Part shown: in pieces, positions 6,012-16,728 of the stretch | Layout: each line of letters opens with the position of its first letter | Numbering within the stretch: the stretch's first letter is position 1 | Assembly (NCBI GenBank): GCA_900109895.1 | Contig: FOBR01000002.1 | Coordinates: forward strand, 186,001 to 250,000 | Source of the DNA: a bacterium A37T11 | GTDB lineage: Bacteria > Bacteroidota > Bacteroidia > Sphingobacteriales > Sphingobacteriaceae | DNA length: 64,000 nucleotides | Direction of reading: 5' to 3' | Translations under genes and position numbers: made by a program | Notes under the pieces: model-generated | Databases searched by the model: none | Seen by the model: only the letters and a program-made list of their open reading frames with translations | Told to the model about the DNA's origin: nothing

Positions 6012-8711
6012 ATGAGAAAGACCCTATTCTTATCGGCTGTTGTAATTGGCGTAAGCTTCACAATGTCCGTTTCTGCTTCACCGATATATCGGTCAGCCTA
6101 TTTTTGGCAGCAGGACACCACCAAAAAGAAACTCTCTGCTGTATCTGCAGATAGTCTTAAAAAGCAAAAAACCGATTCTGCAAAAAAGAACATTCCGCCA
6201 AAGCCTGATATTAAAGACAAGGTTAAATCCAGTAAAAAAGTGGATGGACTGTTTACACTGTACCGGGATACGACTTCTGCTAGTCTTCAACTTTATGTTG
6301 GAAAGAACCAGTTGAATAAAGATTTTATCTATCAGAGCTTTTCAATGGGAGGTCCAACCACCTTATTCCTGAATGAAAATATGATCAGGACCACCTGGCT
6401 TTTTAGTATTCGCAAACATAATGACCGTATTGAGTTTGTGAAGAAGAATACGGCTTTTTATTATGATCCTGCGAATCCAGTTAGTAAAGCCGCCAATAAA
6501 GATGTGGCCGACGCGATATTTTATTCGGAAAAAATAGCTGCTTTTGATAGTGCAGGATACCTTATCCCAGTTGATGGATTGTTTATTAGTGATAAATTAG
6601 ATCCGGTGAAACCTAACATGCCTCCCGGTATTCCTCCTGGATTAATGTTCAATCTTGGAGGCCTTAACCCCGCTAAATCCAGTTACGATACCATTCGTTC
6701 GTTCCCTAAAAACACCGATATTGTGGTTAGTCTTGCTTACGACAACCCTACGCCATTTAATGATGGCGGAAAGGATATTACCGATGCCCGGTACGTGAGC
6801 ATTAAGATGCAGCATTCCTTTTTGGAAATACCACAAAACGATTTCCGCCCACGCAGGGATGACCCGCGAGTGGGATATTTCGGAGCCGAAGTTGATGACC
6901 TTACTTCTGCCTCGGCAACGCCTTACCGTGATTTCATCAGCCGATGGCACTTGGTTAAAAAAAATCCTTCTGCCAAGCTTAGTGAGCCAGTGGAACCCAT
7001 TGTATTTTGGATAGAGAATACCACACCACTAGAATACCGCCCGGTTATTAAAGAAGCAGGCGAAAAATGGAATGAGGCTTTTGAAGCGGCTGGATTTAAA
7101 AATGCCGTAGTGATGAAACAAATGCCCGATGATGCCACATGGGATCCCGCAGATATTTCTTATAATGTCATCCGCTGGAAATCATCCATCAGCCCAGGAT
7201 ATAGTGCTATAGGGCCGAGCTTTTTTAATCCGCTCACCGGTCAGATATTGGGAGCAGACATTACGGTTGAATGGCGGCCGGTGGCTAATTACTTGCGCAC
7301 CTATGACCTATTTACCAATAGTGCTGCTGCGAAGAGCCTACCTTGGGAGCCATCTGCCGGAACAGACGTAACCACTACACCAGCCATCGCAAACCACTCG
7401 AAAGAACCTTATGGCTGCCAGCTGGCCGACGCCCTGAGCATGCAGTTCCAAACGGGTGAAGCGGTAGTAGAAACCTTGGATGCCCGTTTGAGTGATGCTG
7501 AGCGTGCTGTGGAGGTTAAGGAGATACACAAGCAATTTTTATATTACCTAATATTGCACGAAATAGGTCATACGCTGGGATTGAACCATAATATGAAGGC
7601 TACCCAAATGCTTAGTCCTACAGAATTAAACGACACAAAAATCACGCATAAATTAGGTTTGCAGGGATCGGTGATGGACTATCCGTCTATCAATGTAAGC
7701 AGGGATCGTAGTAAACAGGGTGACTATTATACTACTAAAGTTGGGCCCTATGATACTTGGGCAATTGCTTATGGTTATACACCATTTACGGCAGCGAATG
7801 AAGAAAAGGGATTGGAAAACATCCTGAGCCGTAGTACTGACCCAAAACTAGCTTTTGGAAATGATGCGGACGACATGCGCTCTCCTGGGGCTGGAATAGA
7901 CCCTCGGGTGAATATTTTTGATCAATCCAACGATATGATGGTGTATGGTGAAGAGCGTCTTAAACTGGTCAATGAAGTTGTGCCAAAACTAAAAGAGCGC
8001 TTTGCCAAACCTAATCAGAGCTATCAGGAATTGCTGGCCCGTTATAGCCAGCTTAATGCGCAGCGTGCCGGAATGGCCAATGCCATCAGTCGATATATTG
8101 GCGGTATCTATGTGGACCGCAGCTACGTAGGTCAGGAAGAAACCGGACAACCATTTACCCCGGTACCCCTCGAAACCCAAAAGAAAGCCATGGCACTTCT
8201 CGGCAAATATCTTTACTCACCCAATGCCTTTTCAACAGATTATGCCTTATTTCCCTATTTACAACAACAGCGCCGCGGGTTTGGTTTCTTTGGCAATACC
8301 GAAGATTACAAGCCGCAAAATACATTTCGCGCCCTGCAAGTAAATACGCTGGCACAAATACTGCATCCCATTACCTTAGCACGTATCAACAATAGCAGTT
8401 TTTATGGCAACAATTATCCGGTGACGGACGTAATGGACGATCTCAGGTCCAATATCTTTGACGAAGACCTAAATGGAAATGTCAACCTGATTCGACAGAA
8501 CCTGCAAACTGAATTCGTCAGCGCACTGATCGGTATTCTGGATTCCCGGGCAGGATATGACTATGCCAGCCAATCGGCTTCTTTAGCTACCTTGAATGCC
8601 ATCAAGGCTAAATTGTCGCCCGTTGCTAGTACTGGAGATGCCCTCACACAAGCTCATCGCAAAAAGTTGCTATTTCTTGTCGATAAGGCATTGTCTGTAG
8701 ACAAAAGCTAG
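6012..8711 (+). CDS. Secreted zinc-dependent metalloprotease (DUF5117/DUF5118/metzincin)
   Basis: 899 residues with an N-terminal signal peptide (hydrophobic segment about 5-22). A charged Lys/Ser-rich linker leads to the DUF5118 and DUF5117 regions, then a metzincin catalytic domain with HEIGHTLGLNH at 516-526 (His516, Glu517, His520, His526) and the Met-turn SVMDYP with Met555. The family is widespread in Bacteroidota as 'zinc-dependent metalloprotease' and acts outside the cytoplasm; substrates are unknown. Length agrees with the family (800-900). The gene is monocistronic and converges on the DUF1501 gene, whose 3' end carries a hairpin that could terminate this transcript. Confidence 0.9.
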   Translation: MRKTLFLSAVVIGVSFTMSVSASPIYRSAYFWQQDTTKKKLSAVSADSLKKQKTDSAKKNIPPKPDIKDKVKSSKKVDGLFTLYRDTTSASLQLYVGKNQLNKDFIYQSFSMGGPTTLFLNENMIRTTWLFSIRKHNDRIEFVKKNTAFYYDPANPVSKAANKDVADAIFYSEKIAAFDSAGYLIPVDGLFISDKLDPVKPNMPPGIPPGLMFNLGGLNPAKSSYDTIRSFPKNTDIVVSLAYDNPTPFNDGGKDITDARYVSIKMQHSFLEIPQNDFRPRRDDPRVGYFGAEVDDLTSASATPYRDFISRWHLVKKNPSAKLSEPVEPIVFWIENTTPLEYRPVIKEAGEKWNEAFEAAGFKNAVVMKQMPDDATWDPADISYNVIRWKSSISPGYSAIGPSFFNPLTGQILGADITVEWRPVANYLRTYDLFTNSAAAKSLPWEPSAGTDVTTTPAIANHSKEPYGCQLADALSMQFQTGEAVVETLDARLSDAERAVEVKEIHKQFLYYLILHEIGHTLGLNHNMKATQMLSPTELNDTKITHKLGLQGSVMDYPSINVSRDRSKQGDYYTTKVGPYDTWAIAYGYTPFTAANEEKGLENILSRSTDPKLAFGNDADDMRSPGAGIDPRVNIFDQSNDMMVYGEERLKLVNEVVPKLKERFAKPNQSYQELLARYSQLNAQRAGMANAISRYIGGIYVDRSYVGQEETGQPFTPVPLETQKKAMALLGKYLYSPNAFSTDYALFPYLQQQRRGFGFFGNTEDYKPQNTFRALQVNTLAQILHPITLARINNSSFYGNNYPVTDVMDDLRSNIFDEDLNGNVNLIRQNLQTEFVSALIGILDSRAGYDYASQSASLATLNAIKAKLSPVASTGDALTQAHRKKLLFLVDKALSVDKS

Positions 8712-8730
8712 GCAGCAATATCCACACTCT

Positions 8731-10005
8731 CTATGCATTTTTCATAACTACACCCTGTTTTCCGTCCCAGCCGGGAAACAGGGTGTTTGTGTCTTTGATG
8801 TGTAAATGATGTTCTGCTACTGTGCTAAATACTGACCTAAAATCAGTAGTGACAGCCAGGTCTCGGCCGTCTTCGAGGTTTTCAGGAGCCAGTGGCTGCA
8901 CCTGGCCATGTACCAACCCTCCATTCACGTCATTGCCAAGGATAAAATTGCAGGAGGCTCGTCCATGATCGGTACCTCCAGTACCATTTTGATGGACGGT
9001 TCTGCCAAATTCCGTCATGGTCATAACGGTCACCTGATCTTGGTAAGCCTCCAGATCCTTCCAAAAAGCCATAATGCTGTTACTTAAATCGGCTACATTT
9101 CGCGCAAAGACTCCAGTATCAGTTCCCTGGTTAAAATGCGTATCCCACCCATTTGATTCTGCAAAAGCTACTTCCATGCCTACATCCATTTTGATGAGCT
9201 GGGCGACCTGTTTCAGTGAATTTCCCAGTGATGATGTCGGGTACACCACCTTATTGGCGGGCGTATAATTTTTGAGGTCTGTTTTTTGCAATAGCTTTAA
9301 CGCTTCAAAACTTTCCTTTCCAGTATCTTGCAGCAGGGAAGAAGCAGTCTGATCGTAGAGGTCTTCAAAACTTTTTGCGGCCAAGTTGGCCCCTGAGGGA
9401 TTTCCTCGCATTTGTATCGCAAAATCTTTCAAGTTACTGATGGATACCGTGGGGTTATCTCCATAGAATGATCGGGGCATGGCAGACGTAAGGCTCACTG
9501 CCGTAAAGGGGGTGAGGGCATCGTGCCCCAACAGTCCTACAGCCCTGTTTAACCAGCCGCTTGCTGTTCCTTTATTAAATGGGGTGCCTGATTCCATATA
9601 GTCTTGTGCATCAAAATGCGATCGGGTATTATTGGGTGAACCGATGCCATGGACAATGGCTAGCCGTTTTTCACGGAAGGCTTCTTCAAATGCCCTCATA
9701 GACGGATGCAGGCCAAATTGACCATCCAGATCTATCAGCGGGCTAGTTCTTTGCTGGCTGGCAGCAGACATGAATAAATTAGGTCTGGCTGACTTCAGGT
9801 ATGCATCTGTAAATGGAGTCACGGCCATAAGACCGTCCATCGCCCCACGTTGAAAAATACAGACCAATGTTTTGCGCTTTCCAAACAATTTAATGGTTTT
9901 TTCACGTGCAGCCGCTTCGGCCAAAAAACCTGGAATACCACCCATCAGACCTACACCAAAAAGGCTCAGTCCACCGGCTTTTAAAAATCCTCTTCTTGAC
10001 AACAT
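8731..10005 (-). CDS. DUF1501 family protein, Tat-exported
   Basis: 424 residues beginning MLSRRGFLKAGGLSLFGVGL, a twin-arginine signal with a hydrophobic core. Family stretches include RSHFDAQDYMESGT, SNGWDTHFNQGTD and MTEFGRTVHQNGTGGTDHG. DUF1501 has a sulfatase/alkaline-phosphatase-like fold and is nearly always found beside a DUF1800 gene, as here. The function of the pair is unknown. The DUF1800 gene lies upstream on the same strand with a 146-bp spacer that holds a long hairpin element. The last codons of this gene form a perfect-looking terminator hairpin for the opposite strand. Confidence 0.9.
   Translation of the reverse strand: MLSRRGFLKAGGLSLFGVGLMGGIPGFLAEAAAREKTIKLFGKRKTLVCIFQRGAMDGLMAVTPFTDAYLKSARPNLFMSAASQQRTSPLIDLDGQFGLHPSMRAFEEAFREKRLAIVHGIGSPNNTRSHFDAQDYMESGTPFNKGTASGWLNRAVGLLGHDALTPFTAVSLTSAMPRSFYGDNPTVSISNLKDFAIQMRGNPSGANLAAKSFEDLYDQTASSLLQDTGKESFEALKLLQKTDLKNYTPANKVVYPTSSLGNSLKQVAQLIKMDVGMEVAFAESNGWDTHFNQGTDTGVFARNVADLSNSIMAFWKDLEAYQDQVTVMTMTEFGRTVHQNGTGGTDHGRASCNFILGNDVNGGLVHGQVQPLAPENLEDGRDLAVTTDFRSVFSTVAEHHLHIKDTNTLFPGWDGKQGVVMKNA
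8750..8796 (+). terminator. Terminator-like hairpin inside the DUF1501 3' end
   Basis: ACACCCTGTTTTCC (8750-8763) pairs with GGGAAACAGGGTGT (8773-8786), 13 Watson-Crick pairs of 14 and one G-T, with a 9-nt loop and a T-rich tail (TTGTGTCTTT). It lies 38 bp after the stop of the plus-strand metalloprotease gene and inside the last codons of the minus-strand DUF1501 gene. Confidence 0.5.
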
Positions 10006-10045
10006 ATTAATTAGTTTTCTGTTCTTTTTTTAGACCCTTAAAGAA

Positions 10046-10142
10046 AAATGGGGTCTGTCCGACTGCGGTTAGGAAAAAAACGGAGAGAGACCGAGGCTCT
10101 CGAAGTGGATTTCCGTAGCCGCAGAGGGCTGATCCCATTTTT
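10046..10142. repeat. Intergenic hairpin element in the DUF1800-DUF1501 spacer
   Basis: The spacer folds as a long imperfect inverted repeat: AAAAATGGGGTC at 10046-10057 faces GATCCCATTTTT at 10131-10142, and the inner part ACTGCGGTTAGGA faces TCCGTAGCCGCAGAGGG. The segment 10111-10128 matches 17 of 18 bases of a segment at 27388-27405 in the hisD-hisC spacer. Confidence 0.6.
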
Positions 10143-10151
10143 CCGCTTTCC

Positions 10152-12008
10152 TTACCTTCGCTGAAACTCCGGAGATCCGATTATAATACCCACTACCTGT
10201 GCCAGCATCTGACTATCCTTCATGGGGACATTCCCTTTAGTGGTTTCCATCTCTGTCACCAGCCTTCTCCTGTTGCTCGCTTTGGCTACTTTTTCTGCCA
10301 ATGCCGGATCATTCAGCAAGGGTGCCAGACGCCCGATAGTCTTATTCACATCCCGATCAGGCAGGATCAATTTACTATAGATGGTTAAAGCGGCTTGCGA
10401 ACTTTCAGGTTCGTGATAATTATTGAGCTTAGCAAGATCAACCTTTACTCCAGGTATCCGCCCTGAAGCAAAGGCCAACCCAAAGTTCATGCGGCTGAGT
10501 AAAGAGCCAGTATTGATCCAATATTCCCCTTTGTCAGGAAAACCGGTTGGTGCTTGATAATAGTACATCCGTTCCCCCATTTTATTGATCCAGTTATAGA
10601 GCTGATAAGGTTCAGTGATCTGGGCATCCACATTTCGGGCAGCGCTTATGGCCAGTTCGAAAGGTGATTTGGTTTTTTCACGCACGGCCTCCTTGGCCCA
10701 AAACTCCGGAGCCGAAACCATTGTGATCATCACTTGTCGAATATCTCCGTTTTTCTCCAAAAAGGTATCGGACATTTTATCCACGAGCAATTGAGGAGGG
10801 TTGTCGTTGACAAATCGTACTGCAATCTTGCGCGCTATAAAAGCCGCAGTCGACCGATGGTGGGCCAGCATATTCAGCAACTGTACGCCCTCCTCGTAGC
10901 CATCTCTTTTAGTTAGGTCAGGCCCAAATGTCTTTCCCAGTATAGTTTTTTGTCCAGGGTCATGCCGATTTGGCGTAAATAAGAAATCCCCATCGTGCTT
11001 ATATCCTCGTTTTTCCAGCTGTGCCTCACTTGCTTGCCCCAGCTTTTGGGCCATATTTTTATTGTAATCCATCGGGTAGACTGACCAGCCAGTGAGTACA
11101 CGAGCAGCCTCGGTCACGTCCTGTTGATTATAACCCCCGTCAACGCCCAGCGTATGTAGTTCCATGACCTCCCGGGCATAATTCTCGTTAAGCCCACCCG
11201 TTTTTTTGTTATTGGATGCTTTAATTCTGGCCACCTTTGGTCCATCTTTGCGGGTATATTTTGCTATTGGTTTGGACCCAGTACTGCTAAAGTTATCCAA
11301 ATAATACAGCATGGCTGGTGATTTCGCGGTGGCAAGAAGCAGGTCGCTGAACTTACCCAATGCAAGCGGCCTGATCACATCCCGTTCATAGGCAGGTATA
11401 AAACGGGCGCAATCGCTTTTAGTGATAGATACATTAAAATGGTTCAGCCAAAAACTGGTCATTACTTCCTGTAGCTGGTTTTGGGCGTAAGCTGCCCGTA
11501 GGATCTTTTGACATACAAACTGGTGGAACAATTCTTTTTGATCCCTCAACCCTTTATTATTAAGATAATCCGCCAGCATCTTTTTATAACCAGGCATTTT
11601 AGAGTTGACCGAATCTTTTGAAATAATCCCTTCTTTAATGGCCATACGGACTGCCTGTCCTCCACGGGGAAAGATTCGTACCACATCTGCGTTCGATAAG
11701 TCGATTGCATCATATGCAGATAGCAGGTTATCCAGGGTATCTTCTGGCAAGGAAGCATTTAATTGGTCCATAAACCAGTTTTCTAAGCCTTGGTGTTTTA
11801 TCTGGGCCAAATCTCCAGGCCTTGCTCCATAAGTAAACCTACTGATAAGGTGAGAAGCAGCCTGATCTTCATCTAGCCCTTGCTGCTGATAAGGAAATTT
11901 AAAAGGTACCTTAACAGGCAGCGTTGCGGGGTTAAAAGCAGTTAAGGAAACCCAACTCACCAGGGGTAGTAAAATTAAGCCCAAAGAAATAATAGCCGAT
12001 TTAATCAT
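10152..12008 (-). CDS. DUF1800 family protein, exported
   Basis: 618 residues with an N-terminal hydrophobic export segment (AIISLGLILLPLVSWVSLTA). Conserved DUF1800 stretches are HLISRFTYGARPGDL near the N-terminus, NYAREVMELHTLGVDGGY and DVTEAARVLTGW in the middle, and [13 protein letters not shown] later. It precedes the DUF1501 gene on the same strand, the standard arrangement of this poorly understood pair in Bacteroidota and Planctomycetes. Length fits the family. Biochemical function is unknown; an extracytoplasmic location is supported by both signal sequences. Confidence 0.9.
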   Translation of the reverse strand: MIKSAIISLGLILLPLVSWVSLTAFNPATLPVKVPFKFPYQQQGLDEDQAASHLISRFTYGARPGDLAQIKHQGLENWFMDQLNASLPEDTLDNLLSAYDAIDLSNADVVRIFPRGGQAVRMAIKEGIISKDSVNSKMPGYKKMLADYLNNKGLRDQKELFHQFVCQKILRAAYAQNQLQEVMTSFWLNHFNVSITKSDCARFIPAYERDVIRPLALGKFSDLLLATAKSPAMLYYLDNFSSTGSKPIAKYTRKDGPKVARIKASNNKKTGGLNENYAREVMELHTLGVDGGYNQQDVTEAARVLTGWSVYPMDYNKNMAQKLGQASEAQLEKRGYKHDGDFLFTPNRHDPGQKTILGKTFGPDLTKRDGYEEGVQLLNMLAHHRSTAAFIARKIAVRFVNDNPPQLLVDKMSDTFLEKNGDIRQVMITMVSAPEFWAKEAVREKTKSPFELAISAARNVDAQITEPYQLYNWINKMGERMYYYQAPTGFPDKGEYWINTGSLLSRMNFGLAFASGRIPGVKVDLAKLNNYHEPESSQAALTIYSKLILPDRDVNKTIGRLAPLLNDPALAEKVAKASNRRRLVTEMETTKGNVPMKDSQMLAQVVGIIIGSPEFQRR

Positions 12009-12112
12009 AGTATTAAATTTTGATTATAAATTTTAGACGAGGAATTTAATGTAAAGTTTAATCAATGCTTCATAAAAATTGGTTAAGTTCGATTTCTGAA
12101 GCCAAAAAAAAT

Positions 12113-12120
12113 TACCTTTG
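12113..12120 (+). promoter_or_regulatory. -7 promoter element of the M16 peptidase operon
   Basis: TACCTTTG matches TAnnTTTG and lies 22 nt before the ATG at 12143. An in-frame ATG at 12065 is upstream of this promoter, which supports the later start. Confidence 0.5.
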
Positions 12121-12142
12121 CCTCCATTCAATCAAATTCACT

Positions 12143-13390
12143 TGCATGATACACTTTAGTCGATTTACTTTAGCCAATGGCTTGCGTTTTCTGGTACATG
12201 AAGATGCCGCAACGCCTATGGCTGTCCTTAATATATTGTATGATGTAGGTGCGCGGGATGAAGATCCGGAAAAGACCGGATTCGCACATTTATTTGAGCA
12301 TTTAATGTTTGGCGGTTCTGTCCATATCCCGCAGTTTGATACCCCCTTGCAAAGAGTAGGTGGCGAAAACAATGCATTTACAAGTAATGACATCACTAAT
12401 TATTACATTTCTCTGCCGGCAGTCAATCTGGAAACAGCCTTTTGGCTGGAAAGCGATCGGATGCTAAGCCTGGCATTTAGTGAAAAAAGCTTGGAAACCC
12501 AACGGCAAGTGGTTAGCGAGGAATTTAAGCAACGGTATTTAAACCAACCCTACGGCGACGTTTGGCTTAAGCTCAGGCCGCTGGCATACCAGGTGCATCC
12601 GTACCAGTGGGCTACCATAGGCAAAGAACTGGCACACATTGAAGACGCCAGTATGACTGATGTGAAGGCATTTTTCCATAAGCACTACTTACCAACAAAT
12701 GCCATTGTCGTAGTCGCTGGCAATGTAAAAGTTGAAGAAGTAAAATTGCTGGCTGAAAAATGGTTTGGTCCCATCCCTTTTGCCCCGAAGCCCGACCGAT
12801 TGCTACCAGCAGAGCCGGAACAGATCAGTGCCCGCCGCCAGATTGTTCAGGCAGACGTCCCACTTAAAAGCTTGTATATTGCATTTCACATCCCAGGCCG
12901 TCTGGATCCGGCTTACTATACCATTGATCTAATCACCGATCTATTTTCACGTGGGCAGTCTTCCAGGCTATACCGGCACTTGGTAAAGGACCTCGGCATT
13001 TTTACGGAGATACATGCTTATCAGTTAGGGAGCCTGGACCCAGGCCTGTTTGTTATTGAAGGCAAACCGGCACCACAGGTACCGTTAGAAGATGCTGAAG
13101 CCGCTATTTGGCAAGAATTGGAATCTCTTAAAAGCGAACTTGTACCAGATGAGGAATTGCAAAAAGTGAAAAATAAAATAGAATCTACGCTGATATTCTC
13201 TCAGATGAACATCATGGAAAAGGCCATGAGCCTTGCGTTTTATGAACTGCTGGGCGATGGAAGCCAGATCAATCAGGAGGCTGGACATTATTTGGCAGTG
13301 AGTAATGCTTCCATTCAGGAGCAGGCGCGCCAAATCTTTCGTAAGGAAAATTCATCAACACTCATTTACTTACCCCTTCAACATGCTTAA
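12143..13390 (+). CDS. M16 family zinc peptidase, catalytic subunit
   Basis: About 415 residues from the ATG at 12143. The inverted zinc motif HXXEH is HLFEH (His48, Glu51, His52) within FAHLFEHLMFGGS, and the distal metal-ligand region is QVVSEEFKQRY. Homologues begin with the equivalent of FTLANGLRFLVHED, which supports this start, as does the promoter motif just upstream. There is no signal peptide, so a cytosolic location is suggested. The next gene encodes the partner subunit and overlaps by 8 bp; together they form the classic two-gene M16B heterodimer. Substrate unknown. Confidence 0.92.
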   Translation, partial: CMIHFSRFTLANGLRFLVHEDAATPMAVLNILYDVGARDEDPEKTGFAHLFEHLMFGGSVHIPQFDTPLQRVGGENNAFTSNDITNYYISLPAVNLETAFWLESDRMLSLAFSEKSLETQRQVVSEEFKQRYLNQPYGDVWLKLRPLAYQVHPYQWATIGKELAHIEDASMTDVKAFFHKHYLPTNAIVVVAGNVKVEEVKLLAEKWFGPIPFAPKPDRLLPAEPEQISARRQIVQADVPLKSLYIAFHIPGRLDPAYYTIDLITDLFSRGQSSRLYRHLVKDLGIFTEIHAYQLGSLDPGLFVIEGKPAPQVPLEDAEAAIWQELESLKSELVPDEELQKVKNKIESTLIFSQMNIMEKAMSLAFYELLGDGSQINQEAGHYLAVSNASIQEQARQIFRKENSSTLIYLPLQHA

Positions 13391-14660
13391 CAGAAACGAC
13401 GCACCCGCATTTCGCCCTATCGATGGGCTGCATATCATACAACCCGAAAAGCATCAACTGCCAAATGGTATTTCTCTATTTGTCATCAATGGCGGGAATG
13501 AGGATTTAGTACGTATGGAGTGGATTTTTGACAATGCCGGCTTTGACCTGCAAAAGCCCCTTCTTAATTTGGCCGTAAGCGGTATGTTGCTGGAAGGGAA
13601 CCGGGTTTATACCGCCGCACAATTGGCAGAAAAAATAGATTTTTATGGTGCCTTTTTACAGCCGGAATTCAGTGCTGACCATACATCCCTGGCACTGTAT
13701 TCTTTAAACCGCCATTTGCCCCAATTATTGCCTTTGGTAAAAGAGGTGCTTACGGGATCTGTATTTCCACAGAAAGAGTTGGATACGTATATTCGAAATC
13801 ACAAACAGAAATTACAGGTCTCGCTCCGGAAAAATGATTTTGTAGCGCGGCGCACCTTTAATAGTTACCTTTTTGGCAGGAGCCCTTATGGATATGTACC
13901 GCTTATGGAAGATTACGACCAGCTGGCGCGCGAAGATTTATTGAATACGTATCACCGGAATTTGATCTCTTCCAATTGTACCATACTTCTCAGTGGTAAG
14001 GTAAATGACCATATGATCGAACGCATCCGCCAAATTTTTGGGGATGAATGGCCAGCAACTACGACGACCCTCGAGATAGAAAAACCGGATTTGTCTGTTC
14101 CAACGGCGACATTGCTCTATGAGGAACGCGCCGGGGCGTTGCAGTCAGCCATACGGTTAGGAAACCAAGCCATCCAGAGAAATCATCCTGATTTTCCTGC
14201 GCTGCAGTTTGTCAATACCTTGCTTGGCGGATACTTTGGATCGCGCCTCATGACGAATATCCGGGAAGATAAAGGATATACCTATGGCATTGGATCTGGG
14301 ATAGCTTCTTTGAAATATGCGGCTTTTTTTACGATCGCAACAGAAGTAGGGGTAGATGTTACGGCTGCTACCCTTGCTGAAATAGAAAAGGAAATAAATG
14401 CGTTACGAACCGAACCTGTGAAAAGTGATGAGCTTGAGCTGGTACGTAATTACATGCTGGGGTCGTTATTGGGTAGCTTAGAGAATATTTTTTCTCATGC
14501 TGACAAGTTTAAACAGCTCTATTTTTCAGGACTGGATGCAGGCTATTATCAAAGGTACAGTGCTGTCATAAAAGCAATGACAGCTGAGGATGTGCATAAT
14601 ATTGCCAATAAATACCTAAACTATGACCGGATGGTAAAAGTAGTGATCGGCAAATTGTGA
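13383..14660 (+). CDS. M16 family peptidase, non-catalytic partner subunit
   Basis: About 425 residues from the ATG at 13383, which overlaps the stop of the catalytic subunit by 8 bp. The M16 fold is evident (LPNGISLFVINGG at the start, GGYFGSRLMTNIREDKGYTY in the C-terminal half), but the zinc-binding HXXEH is replaced by a sequence around AVSGMLLEG, so it cannot bind the metal. The Arg/Tyr stretch RLMTNIREDKGYTYG, which contacts substrate in heterodimeric M16B enzymes, is kept. A start further upstream at 13305 would overlap the first gene deeply and is rejected. Confidence 0.9.
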   Translation: MLNRNDAPAFRPIDGLHIIQPEKHQLPNGISLFVINGGNEDLVRMEWIFDNAGFDLQKPLLNLAVSGMLLEGNRVYTAAQLAEKIDFYGAFLQPEFSADHTSLALYSLNRHLPQLLPLVKEVLTGSVFPQKELDTYIRNHKQKLQVSLRKNDFVARRTFNSYLFGRSPYGYVPLMEDYDQLAREDLLNTYHRNLISSNCTILLSGKVNDHMIERIRQIFGDEWPATTTTLEIEKPDLSVPTATLLYEERAGALQSAIRLGNQAIQRNHPDFPALQFVNTLLGGYFGSRLMTNIREDKGYTYGIGSGIASLKYAAFFTIATEVGVDVTAATLAEIEKEINALRTEPVKSDELELVRNYMLGSLLGSLENIFSHADKFKQLYFSGLDAGYYQRYSAVIKAMTAEDVHNIANKYLNYDRMVKVVIGKL

Positions 14661-14692
14661 CACCGGCATTATGTTTATTCATTTATTTAGCG

Positions 14693-14700
14693 TACCTTTG
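14693..14700 (+). promoter_or_regulatory. -7 promoter element of guaB
   Basis: TACCTTTG matches TAnnTTTG, 34 nt before the guaB ATG. Confidence 0.5.
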
Positions 14701-14722
14701 CCCGGCAAATAGGATATCTTAA

Positions 14723-16207
<1,485 letters not shown>

Positions 16208-16211
16208 CTAT

Positions 16212-16242
16212 TTTGAATTGTTAAAATTTAATAGTAAATTTG
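16212..16242 (+). promoter_or_regulatory. Promoter of the single-domain response regulator
   Basis: TTTG (16212-16215), exactly 19 bp, then TAAATTTG (16235-16242) is the best full -33/-7 match in the window. The predicted transcript starts about 10 nt before the TTG start codon. Confidence 0.65.
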
Positions 16243-16258
16243 TATAAAGAAAGATCCA

Positions 16259-16618
16259 TTGAAGAAGATACTGTACATAGAAGATGATGCAGCAGTTGCC
16301 GAGGTGGTGTTGGAAATTCTTGAATTCGAGGATTATGATGTCATTACAGATTCTGGGAAGTTTCTACATTCACACCTTAAAAATCATCAAATTGGGCTTG
16401 TTCTCGTGGATGAAGGATTGTCTTGGTGCTGGGGCAGTGATCTGGTAAAAGAGATTAAAGCCAATCCGGACACTGCTGGGATACCAGTTGTTATGATCTC
16501 TTCAGCGAATGAAATTGATAAGATAGCCGAACGTTGCGGAGCCAATGCTTTTGTCCGTAAACCTTTTGATATGTATGATGTGATTGACATTGTCAATGAA
16601 TATTATAAGGAAGCTTAA
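16259..16618 (+). CDS. Single-domain response regulator (CheY-like receiver)
   Basis: 119 residues containing only a receiver domain: acidic pair Asp9-Asp10, phosphoacceptor Asp51 in LVLVDEG, Ser81 in MISSAN and Lys101 in VRKPF. There is no output domain and no kinase gene nearby, so it probably relays phosphate to, or is read by, a partner elsewhere. The start is TTG at 16259-16261, which gives the canonical KKILYIEDDAAV opening; no ATG exists near this position. A strong promoter precedes it and a clear terminator follows, so it is a single-gene unit. Confidence 0.88.
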   Translation: MKKILYIEDDAAVAEVVLEILEFEDYDVITDSGKFLHSHLKNHQIGLVLVDEGLSWCWGSDLVKEIKANPDTAGIPVVMISSANEIDKIAERCGANAFVRKPFDMYDVIDIVNEYYKEA

Positions 16619-16648
16619 AGCTTGTGTCATAAAGCTAAAAAATAAAAA

Positions 16649-16687
16649 AAAGAGGGTTTCCAATACTGGGAAACCTCTTTTTTTTAT
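16649..16687 (+). terminator. Rho-independent terminator after the response regulator
   Basis: AGAGGGTTTCC pairs with GGGAAACCTCT around a short loop, followed by a run of eight or more T. Because an A-run precedes the stem, it can also work for the convergent DUF1080 gene. Confidence 0.85.
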
Positions 16688-16728
16688 TGAAACGTACTAC
16701 TTATAATCTAAAATTATAATTCCGAAAA

